From: Pontibacillus litoralis JSM 072002
Lineage (GTDB): Bacteria; Bacillota; Bacilli; Bacillales; BH030062
Reading direction: 5' to 3'
Length of the DNA stretch: 64,000 bases
NCBI RefSeq assembly: GCF_000775615.1
Contig: NZ_AVPG01000003.1
Span: 62,001-126,000 of the forward strand
In this document: positions 7,879 through 17,039 of the stretch, piece after piece
Position numbering within the stretch: position 1 is the stretch's first letter
How the letters are laid out: each line of letters begins with the position of its first letter
Notes under the pieces: generated by a model
What the model was told of the DNA's origin: nothing
What the model saw: only the letters and a program-made list of their open reading frames with translations
Database searches by the model: none
Position numbers and translations under genes: made by a program

Positions 7879-9237
7879 ATGCAAGAACAATTATTAAACG
7901 TTTTACAATCAATTAGTGGGGTTATTTGGGGACTTCCACTCATGATTTTACTCGTTGGAACTGGTATTTATTTAACGATTCGTCTTGGGTTTCTACAACT
8001 TAGAACACTACCTTACGCGTTAAAGCTTGCATTTAGCCCTTCTAAACAAGATAAGGATTCTAAAGGGGATATCTCCCATTATGAGTCTTTAACAACGGCA
8101 CTTGCTGCAACGATTGGAACAGGAAATATTGTCGGAGTCGCATCAGCCGTTCTCGCTGGTGGCCCTGGTGCAATTTTCTGGATGTGGATAACTGCTTTAT
8201 TCGGTATGGCAACGAAATATGCCGAAGCAATACTTGCCGTAAAGTACAGAACAACAGATAAAAATGGCAATATTGCCGGTGGCCCCATGTATTACTTAGA
8301 AAGAGGTCTGAAAGCAAAATGGCTTGGGGTTTTATTTGCACTATTTGGTGCTCTTGCTGCTTTCGGTATTGGCAATATGGTACAATCCAACGCCGTTACG
8401 AGCTCCGTTCAAGCCGCTTTTAACATTCCGAAAGTTGCCACTGCTTCGATTCTCGTCATTCTGATTGGGTTAGTAATCATCGGAGGTATTAAAAGCATTG
8501 GGCGCGTCACTTCTTTCTTCGTGCCAATAATGGCTTTATTTTACATTACAGCTGGAATTATAATTATTATTCTCAACCTTGATGCAGTTGGTCCCGCCTT
8601 TTCTATGATTTTCACAGATGCATTTACAGGAAATGCAGTGGCAGGAGGTGCTATCGGTACGGTCATTCGTTGGGGGGTTGCCCGTGGGGTATTCTCGAAC
8701 GAAGCAGGTCTTGGTTCTGCTCCTATCGCTGCCGCTGCCGCAAGAACCGATTATCCAGGTAGACAAGCGCTCGTGTCCATGACTCAAGTATTCATTGATA
8801 CGATTCTTGTATGTACCATTACGGGATTAACTATTGTAATGGGCAATATGTACAAAGAAGACATTATTGACTCGGATTTAACGGCCCAATCATTCGGCTT
8901 TTTCTTGGGAGATCTCGGCTCTACTGTCGTTACAATTGGTCTCATTTTCTTTGCTTTCTCTACTATTATTGGTTGGTCTTATTATGGAGAAAGATGCTTT
9001 GGCTATTTGACCAATCAACGGGCCGTTCTCGCTTATAGAATCGTTTTTGTCGTTTTCGTTTTTATCGGTGGTGTTCAAGCGCTCGATGTCGCCTGGGCAT
9101 TTGCAGATATTATGAATGGATTAATGGCCTTTCCGAACTTAATCGGGCTGCTAGGGCTATCTGGAGTAGTTGTTGCCGAAACACGTAACTTCATGAAGGT
9201 CATGGAAGAAGAGAAAAAGCAGAAAGCAACATCGTAG
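7879..9237 (+). CDS. alanine/glycine:cation symporter, AGCS family (AlsT-like)
   Basis: Sodium- or proton-coupled importer for alanine or glycine, 452 aa and about 11 membrane helices. Typical AGCS stretches are IGTGNIVGVASAVLAGGPGA (around residues 78-97), FWMWITALFGMATKYAEA, and GVARGVFSNEAGLGSAPIAAA in the second half. The start is the ATG at 7879 behind GTGGAGGG; an upstream in-frame start at 7810 has no such site. A second family member lies at 25-26 kb. The exact amino acid is not readable; a glutamine role is possible for some AlsT proteins. Confidence 0.85.
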   Translation: MQEQLLNVLQSISGVIWGLPLMILLVGTGIYLTIRLGFLQLRTLPYALKLAFSPSKQDKDSKGDISHYESLTTALAATIGTGNIVGVASAVLAGGPGAIFWMWITALFGMATKYAEAILAVKYRTTDKNGNIAGGPMYYLERGLKAKWLGVLFALFGALAAFGIGNMVQSNAVTSSVQAAFNIPKVATASILVILIGLVIIGGIKSIGRVTSFFVPIMALFYITAGIIIIILNLDAVGPAFSMIFTDAFTGNAVAGGAIGTVIRWGVARGVFSNEAGLGSAPIAAAAARTDYPGRQALVSMTQVFIDTILVCTITGLTIVMGNMYKEDIIDSDLTAQSFGFFLGDLGSTVVTIGLIFFAFSTIIGWSYYGERCFGYLTNQRAVLAYRIVFVVFVFIGGVQALDVAWAFADIMNGLMAFPNLIGLLGLSGVVVAETRNFMKVMEEEKKQKATS

Positions 9238-9355
9238 CTAGACATTAATGAGAGAACAAATGGAATTATGGAAAGACAATAGTGTTTAAAGCAGGAATGA
9301 AGCAACTAACACTTTCATAAGATAGGCAATGAGGAGGAATATAAGGAGGTTGAAA

Positions 9356-10273
9356 ATGAGCATCGAACTTGAAAACAATCATTGCCTTGCCGTTAATAAA
9401 GTATTTGATTGGGTTCATGCAAGGAAAGACATCACGTTAAAAGAAACAATAGAGTTAAAGAAAGACTTGTTTAATAGCAATCTTTGTTTTCCATTTAATA
9501 TTAAATGTAACGGAAAGCCAACTACCGTATGGAACGGACAGACGTTGAAACGAGCTATTGGCACGTTTGCGGTAACCGTGGACGAAAGTTGCCATGAAGT
9601 CATTGAAGTTATATTAAACGGAGAAGTGTTGAGCACATTAACTGGCGGACAATCCTTTAGCGCTACCATGGATGATTTAACCCACATTGAGTTAAAATGC
9701 CTTTCTAATTCGGATGAAAAAACTTTTTGTAGTGGTACTGTTGAGATTCAATTGCATTACTTAAGTAAAGAAAAGGGAAAATCTGAACGAATTGTTTGTT
9801 TCTTATCTGATCATAAAGGGAATCCTTTATCTATTGAAGACCCCCATGCAATTATTTGTGAAGAAGTAACGGACCCTAACTGCCGTGAAGAAGTAACCAT
9901 AGTGGATCATAAAGAAGTGAGAAAATTAAATGAAGTGGATATTCTAAAGAAAGGCTTCATTACGGTCCATATATTAGATGAAAGGAAGAAAGTAAATGCA
10001 ACATGCACGCTACCTTTCACAGAAATAGAAACATTGTTATTATGCGCTCCCCATGGAACAAGAATCAAATGTAAAACTACTGATTTCACTTGTCGAGCTT
10101 ATATGTTTCCTCATGAATTCGGCAAGAAGAACTGCATCAATATTATTGTCCAAATAGGTATCTGCCAACAGATAACCGTGATTAAGAGAGAAACGTTTGA
10201 ATTAGCTGGTACACTTTTGGAACCAAGAGAAGACATTGATTTATCAGTGTGTCAAATCAAAAACTCTCCTTGA
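9356..10273 (+). CDS. Cys-rich spore-surface protein with Ena-like domain
   Basis: 305-aa protein of three parts. The N-terminus (CLAVNKVFDWV, residues 10-20) matches the start of the neighbouring 11-kb protein (CIDAQKVYDWV). Residues ~45-140 resemble the S-Ena (formerly DUF3992) core and end with FCSGTVEIQLHYL, compared with FCTGAFEANLHYC in the 12-kb subunit. The C-terminal third (LLLCAPHGTRIKC ... CEPREDI-like) again matches the 11-kb protein (LLLCAPEGTDVVC ... CEPREIL). Twelve or so cysteines suggest disulfide crosslinking on the spore. The ATG at 9356 follows AAGGAGG. I infer a spore coat or appendage-anchoring role from the cluster; no experiment-linked name is claimed. Confidence 0.65.
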   Translation: MSIELENNHCLAVNKVFDWVHARKDITLKETIELKKDLFNSNLCFPFNIKCNGKPTTVWNGQTLKRAIGTFAVTVDESCHEVIEVILNGEVLSTLTGGQSFSATMDDLTHIELKCLSNSDEKTFCSGTVEIQLHYLSKEKGKSERIVCFLSDHKGNPLSIEDPHAIICEEVTDPNCREEVTIVDHKEVRKLNEVDILKKGFITVHILDERKKVNATCTLPFTEIETLLLCAPHGTRIKCKTTDFTCRAYMFPHEFGKKNCINIIVQIGICQQITVIKRETFELAGTLLEPREDIDLSVCQIKNSP

Positions 10274-10465
10274 ATAAAAAGTAGAAACCTTTTTAGAGCA
10301 TCTTCACTATTATGTGATTGAGGAAGTTCTACTTGTATGAAACAGTACGCTTCTCACATATTAACAAACGTCGAGCGAGGAAGCTCAACCAATTCATTTT
10401 GGTAGCCGATACTTTAAGTTTGAAGTTCGTATTCAATTAGAGTGCTAACAACCTGCATAGACTAG

Positions 10466-10499
10466 AAAAAAGGTAGAGATGCACTCTCTACCTTTTTTC
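10466..10499. terminator. bidirectional intrinsic terminator
   Basis: Thirteen-bp perfect stem AAAAAAGGTAGAG/CTCTACCTTTTTT with A- and T-runs on both sides. It serves the converging 9.4-kb and 10.5-kb genes. Confidence 0.9.
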
Positions 10500-11065
10500 T
10501 ATAGGTTTATATATATATTATTTAAACTAGGGAACCTGCTTGGATTTTCGTCATAATATATTCCTCCTTCTACTTTCACACAATCGATTTTATCATCTAA
10601 ATGAACCGATAATTGAAAGTTTGAAAACGCCAACTTATCTCCCGCTCCTAATTGATCATGTAAAAGAGGTCTTAGCTTATATTGTCCTGTTTCATAAGCA
10701 AGTATTTTATTATCATCATCAACGTGACACCATGCTTCCGAAAGATTAGGGGTAAACTCGTAATCCACGTGATGGTCAGAATAAATTTTTCCAGCAAATG
10801 TACTTTTGTCAACAGGAGAAATATTCATCTCAATGATTGGCTTAGTAATCTTTTTCGGACCATTATTCATGACAATAAAGGAACCAAACACCATCAATTC
10901 ATTCCTTCTCTTGTAAGGAAAGATGACAGAATAGACAAAATAACTAAATACATCATTCTTCTTAGATTGAGGGGCTTTAACAGAATGCATGTCACCTTTT
11001 ATCCGATTTAATTCTTTAATAATCCCTTCGATTGACTGCTCTATTTCAAAGCGTGAATATGCCAA
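10499..11065 (-). CDS. uncharacterised protein in the spore-surface cluster
   Basis: Not recognised; 188 aa. The start is TTG, chosen because AGGAGTGG precedes it by 6 nt. Residues 1-40 look helical and charged (IEQSIEGIIKELNRIKGD), followed by beta-rich sequence with alternating hydrophobics (ELMVFGSFIVMNNGPKKITKPIIEMNIS), as in a beta-sandwich. It has one cysteine-poor body, unlike its Cys-rich neighbours. It lies 28 bp after the 236-aa gene on the same strand, so co-expression during sporulation is plausible. No catalytic motif is seen. Confidence 0.55.
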   Translation of the reverse strand: MAYSRFEIEQSIEGIIKELNRIKGDMHSVKAPQSKKNDVFSYFVYSVIFPYKRRNELMVFGSFIVMNNGPKKITKPIIEMNISPVDKSTFAGKIYSDHHVDYEFTPNLSEAWCHVDDDNKILAYETGQYKLRPLLHDQLGAGDKLAFSNFQLSVHLDDKIDCVKVEGGIYYDENPSRFPSLNNIYINL

Positions 11066-11093
11066 ATCAAACCACTCCTGTAGTATTTACTGT

Positions 11094-11804
11094 CTACCAA
11101 TCCTCATCATTTTCCTCATCACATTTCCCTTCACGATTAGGGAATACATCTTTACATTCCTCTGCTTGTATACCGTCGTGACAAGCAGCAGATAAAGGTA
11201 GGATTTCTCTTGGCTCACACCGCTTTGCATCCACTTCAATCTTAACATTCGCTTGTACTTGAATACTTTGACACACTTCTAATTTCAAATCAATTTGAAA
11301 TCCTTTTTCCTCATTTGTTACACACTTCTCATTAAAAGCAAAACATTGAGAAGAAGGTAAAATGGTACATACAACATCGGTTCCTTCAGGAGCACATAAG
11401 AGAAGTTGCTCAGGTGGAAATTGTATTACTTTCGTTGCACAATAATGCTCAATGCCATATCCAGGCTTCTTCCTTTTAAATGACAAAACCACTTCCACTT
11501 TCTTTATAATGGTAACGAGTTGCAATGTTTGCTTCTTTCCATCAGGCATGGTTACATAAACATCTTGTCTTGGAGATTTAGGATCCTCAAAACATTTCGA
11601 ATTCGTTCGTTCCCCCGTACTTATACAACACTCTACATCAAAAAAAGGCCCTGTATCATTGGCACAAGGGTCATGGTCCCATTTCATGAATTTCCAACCA
11701 TCTACCCCAACTAGCTTATCGCTTTCTTCTTTCACAACCCAATCATACACCTTCTGAGCATCTATACATTCCTTTGTTTTTTTCATACGATTAGCCGCTT
11801 TCAA
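11094..11804 (-). CDS. Cys-rich spore coat morphogenetic-type protein
   Basis: 236 aa with about 19 cysteines. The opening CIDAQKVYDWVV and the block LLLCAPEGTDVVC recall a Bacillaceae family annotated as morphogenetic spore coat proteins (BMQ_0737 type), and the same two blocks occur in the 9.4-kb protein. The tail is acidic and Cys-rich (CDEENDEDW). The start is TTG with AGAGGTGA 7 nt upstream. It is divergent from the Ena-like subunit gene, with 221 bp between them that must hold both promoters. The family name is from memory and the spore role is inferred. Confidence 0.6.
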   Translation of the reverse strand: MKAANRMKKTKECIDAQKVYDWVVKEESDKLVGVDGWKFMKWDHDPCANDTGPFFDVECCISTGERTNSKCFEDPKSPRQDVYVTMPDGKKQTLQLVTIIKKVEVVLSFKRKKPGYGIEHYCATKVIQFPPEQLLLCAPEGTDVVCTILPSSQCFAFNEKCVTNEEKGFQIDLKLEVCQSIQVQANVKIEVDAKRCEPREILPLSAACHDGIQAEECKDVFPNREGKCDEENDEDW

Positions 11805-12025
11805 TGCACACTCACCTCTTCTAACTCGACGTTAGTTCTAGTGTATGATGGTATATAAACAGATATGATTCAGATATTGCTCTTCCTAAACGATTGCCAT
11901 TCATGCAAATACCTTTTTTTATAAAAACACTCCATAATCAGACTTTTGCCCATTCATAAACAACACTTCAGCATACAATGCTCATGTAAGTTTGATAAAA
12001 AATTTTAAAAAGGAGTTTGATAAGT

Positions 12026-12424
12026 ATGTCAAGTTGTAACACAGTATGTTGTCCTCCATGTATCGGATCCGGATCTACACTTAATGGAGCTGGTGATGGC
12101 GCAGAATTAATTAAAGTAAACTTATGTCAACCACTTCGAAATCTATGTGATGGTGTTACTGAAGGTACCATTTTCTTCTCTGGTAGCATTCCGGCAGTAG
12201 ATGGCCTATTTACCGTTTCTAACTCTAGTGCTGACTGTACGATTAACTTACTTGTTACAGATGTAAATGGAGACGATATTGCATACACAATTCCTCCACA
12301 ATCTTCTGTAGCCATTGCCGTTAACGACTTAACAAGTATCACTTACACTTGTACTGGTCCAGATCCAGCAAACTTCTGTACAGGTGCTTTTGAAGCTAAC
12401 CTTCACTACTGTGTAAGCTGCTAA
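12026..12424 (+). CDS. S-Ena-type endospore appendage subunit (DUF3992-like)
   Basis: 132-aa predicted pilin-like subunit. It opens with a flexible Cys-rich N-terminus (SSCNTVCCPPCIGSGS), as in Ena subunits, where N-terminal cysteines lock neighbours by disulfides. A ~100-residue beta-rich body follows, with regular Ser/Thr/Val strands (GTIFFSGSIPAVDGLFTVSN) and the ending FCTGAFEANLHYC. The length fits Ena1A/Ena1B (~115-130 aa). The ATG at 12026 follows AAAGGAG; an overlapping TTG at 12017 is less likely. A terminator follows immediately, so the gene is monocistronic. In Bacillus cereus Ena proteins form fibres on the spore; that this one does is inference. Confidence 0.7.
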   Translation: MSSCNTVCCPPCIGSGSTLNGAGDGAELIKVNLCQPLRNLCDGVTEGTIFFSGSIPAVDGLFTVSNSSADCTINLLVTDVNGDDIAYTIPPQSSVAIAVNDLTSITYTCTGPDPANFCTGAFEANLHYCVSC

Positions 12425-12434
12425 TCCATGTTCC

Positions 12435-12470
12435 AAACCACCCTACAATAACAAGGGTGGTTTCATTTTT
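12435..12470 (+). terminator. intrinsic terminator of the Ena-like gene
   Basis: Ten-bp perfect stem AAACCACCCT/AGGGTGGTTT with a 9-nt loop and a T-rich tail (TTTCATTTTTTT). Confidence 0.9.
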
Positions 12471-12651
12471 TTATGCGTATTTAATTAAGGAATTCTATAC
12501 GTGTCGCGCCACTATGTTAAACATTACATAAGTACTCTCATCATAAGCGTCTAACTAGTGCTTTCTATAGCTTGTATCACTTATTACTTGAATGTCCAGG
12601 TTCTTTTCTTGATAATAAAAGAAACGCTTTGCGACTAAAGGAGTGCATATC

Positions 12652-13500
12652 ATGAATACAATAATAGATGTCCTGAATCAAGCTAACCTTATCATCTTTG
12701 ACCTAGATGGTACATTATATGAAGATACAGCTCATTTCGATTTATTTGCCACCAAACTACAAACAGAACTACCGAAAAACGTTCAAGATGCCTTTTCAAA
12801 GGATTATGAGCTGATGAAAAAAGGACAACATCCTGTTACAGTAGGCAAAGTATACAACGTACATGATGACACGCTTTGGACGTGGAATCCATTCACGGAA
12901 CAGCTTTCTCACCCACAAGCTTGGGATGGTACTATATTATATAAGCATACAGAGCAACAGTTTCCCGCTCAAAAATTTGATTTAGATAAATGGGTATCGA
13001 TTGGAGACGGTTGGTGGCCTTCTTACGTAATTGCTCTTCATCACGGACTAACGATGAAACAGTGCCATGAAGTCTATAATGAAACAAAAGAAGATATGGC
13101 GAAGCAGGAAGGCTGGTTAACCAAAACACCAGGTTTAATCACTTATTTACACTTTCTAAAAACAAAGAAAAAACTCGTACTTATGACCAATAGTGATGAA
13201 CAAGATACGGTTCGACTGCTACAACGCTTAGGTCTTGCTAACATGTTCGACACCATTATTCCCTCTGCGGTCAAGCCTAATCACACGAAACAACACTATA
13301 CTGAACTAATGAACAAATATAATGCCAATCCAGAAAAAGTTGTTTCTGTAGGTGATAATTTCATGAATGAGGTTGCACCAGCATTACAACTTGGTATGCA
13401 CGCCATATGGCTTACAGCTGATGTATCACCCCAAACACATGATAATCTATGGCCTGTACAATCTTTAACAGAAATGATGCCTTCATGGGTATTAAGATAA
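12652..13500 (+). CDS. HAD-superfamily hydrolase
   Basis: 282-aa phosphatase-like enzyme. HAD motif I is IIFDLDGTLYED (residues ~17-28, nucleophile first Asp), motif II LVLMTNSDEQ, and motif IV SVGDNFMNEVAPALQLG near residue 230. The cap region between motifs I and II is large and helical, as in the C1 type (YjjG/pyrimidine nucleotidase-like enzymes). The ATG at 12652 sits 8 nt after AAAGGAG; a GTG at 12643 overlaps that site. The substrate is unknown. Confidence 0.75.
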   Translation: MNTIIDVLNQANLIIFDLDGTLYEDTAHFDLFATKLQTELPKNVQDAFSKDYELMKKGQHPVTVGKVYNVHDDTLWTWNPFTEQLSHPQAWDGTILYKHTEQQFPAQKFDLDKWVSIGDGWWPSYVIALHHGLTMKQCHEVYNETKEDMAKQEGWLTKTPGLITYLHFLKTKKKLVLMTNSDEQDTVRLLQRLGLANMFDTIIPSAVKPNHTKQHYTELMNKYNANPEKVVSVGDNFMNEVAPALQLGMHAIWLTADVSPQTHDNLWPVQSLTEMMPSWVLR

Positions 13501-13543
13501 AACGTTAAGATGTTAAATTTCATCAAAAATGATTGTAGCTTAG

Positions 13544-13580
13544 AAGAAAGCCAGTGCATACGCATGCACTGGCTTTCTTT
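13544..13580. terminator. bidirectional intrinsic terminator
   Basis: Fifteen-bp perfect stem (AGAAAGCCAGTGCAT and its complement) with a 4-5-nt loop, between the converging HAD and DUF1992 genes. Confidence 0.9.
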
Positions 13581-13596
13581 ACTTTATCCACTTTCA

Positions 13597-13968
13597 CTAT
13601 CCCATTCGTCTATGAATAGAAGTTCGATATTGACGATAAGCCGAAGAGTGCGACAGCTTGCGTTTTTCCATTAAAGATTGAAACCGAATTGTTTTCTCAT
13701 TCCATTCTTTCCGATAATTTTTAAGCAATTCATCATCTGTGCATTGTGCTATTAGTTCTTCTATAGTCGCCAATTCCTTCTTTATTTGCATTTCTTCCGG
13801 CAACATATTAGCATTTTTCAGTATAGTATAGCTCATCCGTAAATCTTCAGGAACCGCATTCATTTTGGATAAATCTAACGGTTTCCCTTTGCCAGGTAAG
13901 TTATCAAATTCCCCATTTCGCTCCGCTTCTTTAATACGTTCTTCTGCCATTCGGAAAGAAAAATCCAT
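13597..13968 (-). CDS. DUF1992 (DnaJC28-type conserved domain) protein
   Basis: 123 aa, beginning DFSFRMAEERIKEAERNGEFDNLPGKGKPLDL. This includes the hallmark of the DUF1992 domain shared with the eukaryotic DnaJ homologue DNAJC28; no J-domain is present. The rest is a charged helical tail. It starts 3 bp after the stop of the upstream deaminase gene, so the two are an operon. The function is unknown. Confidence 0.75.
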   Translation of the reverse strand: MDFSFRMAEERIKEAERNGEFDNLPGKGKPLDLSKMNAVPEDLRMSYTILKNANMLPEEMQIKKELATIEELIAQCTDDELLKNYRKEWNEKTIRFQSLMEKRKLSHSSAYRQYRTSIHRRMG

Positions 13969-13971
13969 CCT

Positions 13972-14424
13972 CTATTCCCCTTTCATTTGTTGAAACAGCT
14001 TCATCGGATCTTCTGGATGACTAGTTGGTACGTGCACCATATGGATGTGCCATTGCGCACTTTCTTTTGCTAAATCGGAGTATATTTGTTTAGACGTACC
14101 TAATCCTACTGTTTCTGCTTCTTCTAGTGTTTGAGCATAGTACACATTCCGAATTCCAACGAAATACATAGCCGCTAAACACATGGGACAAGGCATACCA
14201 CTGGCATACATCGTACATGCACTTAAATCATCGGTTTGCAACTTGTGCTGCGCCTTCCTAACAGCCTCTATTTCTGCATGCGTCGTCACATCATAACATC
14301 GATGATGCAAATTCACTCCAGTGGAAATCACTTCTCCCTCAAGAACCAATACAGCACCAAATGGACTTCCACCTTGCTGCACATTTTCAACAGCTAATTC
14401 CATGGCATAATATAAATAATTCAT
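13972..14424 (-). CDS. nucleoside/guanine deaminase-like zinc enzyme
   Basis: Cytidine-deaminase-fold hydrolase of ~150 aa. Zinc ligands and the proton-shuttling Glu are in THAEIEAVRK (His-Ala-Glu) and MPCPMCLAAMYF (Cys-x-x-Cys). The G-rich GGSPFGAVLV block precedes them. The layout is that of TadA/GuaD-like proteins. The longer C-terminal part and stand-alone context favour a free base or nucleoside deaminase over the essential tRNA enzyme. The start is the ATG at 14424, 8 nt after AAAGGTGG; the GTG at 14436 overlaps that site. It is translated just before the DUF1992 gene. Confidence 0.7.
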   Translation of the reverse strand: MNYLYYAMELAVENVQQGGSPFGAVLVLEGEVISTGVNLHHRCYDVTTHAEIEAVRKAQHKLQTDDLSACTMYASGMPCPMCLAAMYFVGIRNVYYAQTLEEAETVGLGTSKQIYSDLAKESAQWHIHMVHVPTSHPEDPMKLFQQMKGE

Positions 14425-14618
14425 TCTGCTAACCACCTTTTCTTCTCCATATAGTTACACCTTCACCTCAGTATGTTACGATTAACCTTTCGAATATTCT
14501 CACAAAAAAATGGATTTAAAATTGAAATTACACCTCTGTGTGCATTATGATTATCATAGCCTAACATATATTACAAAACGATGACATGTAAGATTCATTT
14601 AATTAAGGATGTGTACAA

Positions 14619-15395
14619 ATGAAGCAACGTATATTAATGGGAATTGTGATGGCCATTATATTTTTAATTCCCTTCTATATTGGTGGAGATGTCTTTACTT
14701 ACTTCTCCCTAATTTTAGCCTTAATGGTGTTCTATGAGTATTCTACCATCATTAACATCCGCCGATTCGGTACGAAATTCTTCGTTGGCGCAATTGGTGT
14801 TATATTACTATTCTCACCGCTCCTTTTTGAGAAGAATGCTGATTTTCAAATTAGCTCCCTACTTGCACTGGTTGTATTTTTTATTACCGCTACTGTATTT
14901 AACAAAGGATTTTCCATCGAAAAAGCGGGTACAGTTCTCATCGGCGTGTTATATTTCGGATTCGGCTTCAGTTCCATGGCTGAAGCTCATATAGAAAAAG
15001 GACTAGCATGGACCTTTGTTGTCATTTTAACAATATGGGCGACAGATTCTGGCGCTTACTTTATTGGCAAGAAGTTTGGCAAACGAAAGCTAGCCAAAAC
15101 CATTAGCCCTAATAAAACAATTGAAGGCTCTCTAGGTGGTATGATGACCGCAATTGCTATAGCTTTGCTCTTACAACTATCATTAAACGCCTACGAAAAC
15201 TATCTTGAAGCCATCTCCATCACATTACTTGTATCCATTGCCGCACAAATTGGTGATCTAGTCGAATCAGGATTAAAACGTCACTACGGTGTAAAAGACT
15301 CTGGCAAGATTCTACCAGGTCACGGTGGTGTTATGGACCGAATGGATAGTTGGATATTCGTCTTCATCGGATTGAAACTAATAGGTATTGTATAA
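14619..15395 (+). CDS. phosphatidate cytidylyltransferase (CdsA-like)
   Basis: Integral membrane enzyme that makes CDP-diacylglycerol from phosphatidate and CTP. 258 aa with 7-8 hydrophobic segments. The CDS signature is complete near the C-terminus: SGLKRHYGVKDSGKILPGHG followed by GVMDRMD. In B. subtilis cdsA sits in the uppS-cdsA-dxr cluster; this copy stands alone, so it may be an extra paralogue. The ATG follows AAGGATG. A strong terminator follows. Confidence 0.82.
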   Translation: MKQRILMGIVMAIIFLIPFYIGGDVFTYFSLILALMVFYEYSTIINIRRFGTKFFVGAIGVILLFSPLLFEKNADFQISSLLALVVFFITATVFNKGFSIEKAGTVLIGVLYFGFGFSSMAEAHIEKGLAWTFVVILTIWATDSGAYFIGKKFGKRKLAKTISPNKTIEGSLGGMMTAIAIALLLQLSLNAYENYLEAISITLLVSIAAQIGDLVESGLKRHYGVKDSGKILPGHGGVMDRMDSWIFVFIGLKLIGIV

Positions 15396-15404
15396 CTAAA
15401 CACA

Positions 15405-15432
15405 CCCCCAGTTACTAAATACATACTGGGGG
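15405..15432 (+). terminator. intrinsic terminator after the CdsA-like gene
   Basis: Eight-bp perfect GC-rich stem CCCCCAGT/ACTGGGGG with a 12-nt loop; the T-tail is weak. Confidence 0.65.
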
Positions 15433-15473
15433 CCTCCAAAAGAATTAATTGAATATCGCTGATAAATTGCCAC

Positions 15474-16112
15474 TTATGCGAAGGATGCTAAGCTGTTGCG
15501 CAAATCCTCAGCTAACCCTTCAGTTTTTATAGCCTGTTTCAACGCAGCTTTATCTTTTCGATTTTTATATAACAATCGATTGATCTCTGCAACCGAAATG
15601 CTCTTATTGCTCCTGATTCGTTTCATTGTGTCGTGCATAGAAACATGTCCCTCTTGCAATACCCGCATGTAATAACCTGTAAAACCAGATTGCACGACTT
15701 GTTTCATTAAGTCTTTCACATTGTGCACAAAGGAAATACGCGCGCACGGTTTACGAGGCTGGTTAACTTGTACGATAGCTTCTCCCCATTGAAACACATC
15801 ACCGATAAAAACCGTTTCCTCATCAAGCGTATCCACTGTTACATTTTCTCCGAATGCTGGAATATGCATTTCTTTGCCTACTTGCTTCTCCCAATAGGCA
15901 TAATGCTTAAACGGATAAACACAAACAGCTTTCTCGGCACCACCATGATGCTTCGTAACTGCTTGCCCATCACCAACTAAACCTTGAGACGTTAGAAAAA
16001 CAGTTTGCTTTGTAGGCGTCTTTAAGAAACTCGTCCATTGCTCTTCTCCATGGCGAATCACTGCCTTAGGCTCACCAATCTGCATGGAAATAATCTTATA
16101 TGCCTCTTTCAT
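15474..16112 (-). CDS. yflK: MOSC-domain protein (YflK/YiiM type)
   Basis: 212-aa protein with an N-terminal MOSC domain (residues ~25-150) and a C-terminal 3-alpha domain. The conserved Cys is in NQPRKPCARISF; nearby HHGGAEKAVCVYP is also typical. MOSC proteins handle molybdenum-cofactor-bound sulfur or reduce N-hydroxylated compounds (YiiM). The ATG at 16112 follows AAGGAGGGG; an upstream in-frame start lies within the preceding gene's end. The neighbour YflJ gene supports the name yflK by synteny. Confidence 0.75.
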   Translation of the reverse strand: MKEAYKIISMQIGEPKAVIRHGEEQWTSFLKTPTKQTVFLTSQGLVGDGQAVTKHHGGAEKAVCVYPFKHYAYWEKQVGKEMHIPAFGENVTVDTLDEETVFIGDVFQWGEAIVQVNQPRKPCARISFVHNVKDLMKQVVQSGFTGYYMRVLQEGHVSMHDTMKRIRSNKSISVAEINRLLYKNRKDKAALKQAIKTEGLAEDLRNSLASFA

Positions 16113-16132
16113 CCTACTCCCCTCCTTATGCG

Positions 16133-16870
16133 CTATGCCTTCCCCCAATCCTTTAACCAATTAGCTAAGTAATTATAGTTCCATACATCAGACGGATAAT
16201 CTACATACATTTCTTCTCCACCCTCATATAACTCTTGTAAAATTTCATTTAACCCTCCCATATAAAATTCATACAGAAATTCATAGCTAATCGTTTCTTT
16301 TGGCATATGTGTATGAGCACAAACTTGTGGATCAACGTAATTGACATACGTACGACACGGAATTGGCCTAACTTCATATGCAATACACTGATTCGTATGT
16401 GTGTCTAAAAACGGACAAGGCACTTGGTGCGCAATATATTTTTGTTTGAAATCTGGATCATTCTCTCGATCAATGGATGTCACTTTCTCTACTTCTTTTG
16501 CATATGTTTTAAAGTATTGTTGTAGATGGCTTTTTACCCGTTGTTGTCGCTGCTCCGGCCACGTACTCATAATGCTCATCATAGATTTGGCTTCCATCTC
16601 CGTTATAATAATAGGAAAATAGCAACAATACGCACACCCCATAAAGCAAGTAGGTTTAACGTCCATGAAGCTTTCCATTTTCGCCATTTCTCGATTAACT
16701 TGCTCTAACATTTGTCGAAACCCTTCCATCACAACTTCATTTGCTGATAAATCACTCGCTAACAACTGATCGACAATCGTAGCGAAATATTCTTCATTTA
16801 TTTCATATTGTGTATTTAACAATTCAATTCTTTGCAGTAACGTTCCATACGATATATAAGCTTGTGTCAC
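16133..16870 (-). CDS. YkgJ-family cysteine cluster protein
   Basis: About 245 aa. It contains a cysteine set typical of the zinc- or iron-chelating YkgJ family: CFMGCAYCCYFP (residues ~78-89), then CPFLDTHTNQCIAYEVRPIPC near 145 and a further Cys at VDPQVCAH. Metal binding is likely and the reaction unknown. I prefer the GTG at 16870, 9 nt after GGAAGGG; a GTG at 16879 is too close to that site. Twenty bp separate it from the MOSC gene, so the two are probably co-transcribed. Confidence 0.65.
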   Translation of the reverse strand: MTQAYISYGTLLQRIELLNTQYEINEEYFATIVDQLLASDLSANEVVMEGFRQMLEQVNREMAKMESFMDVKPTCFMGCAYCCYFPIIITEMEAKSMMSIMSTWPEQRQQRVKSHLQQYFKTYAKEVEKVTSIDRENDPDFKQKYIAHQVPCPFLDTHTNQCIAYEVRPIPCRTYVNYVDPQVCAHTHMPKETISYEFLYEFYMGGLNEILQELYEGGEEMYVDYPSDVWNYNYLANWLKDWGKA

Positions 16871-17039
16871 TTTCTTCACTCCCTTCCATCATCTTAACAG
16901 GTAAATCCAAAAAAAAGATATAGCAACAGAAAAATATTTTACAAATACCTTCCCCTCGGCTAAAATAGATGATACAATGGCAGTCGATGACTAATGCACT
17001 TACACAAGCTTGTGAGGTATATATGAAAGGATGATAGGT

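Noticed and set aside
7651-7890. 79-aa minus-strand frame overlapping the symporter start
   Set aside because: It covers the symporter's promoter and ribosome binding site on the opposite strand and has no own binding site.
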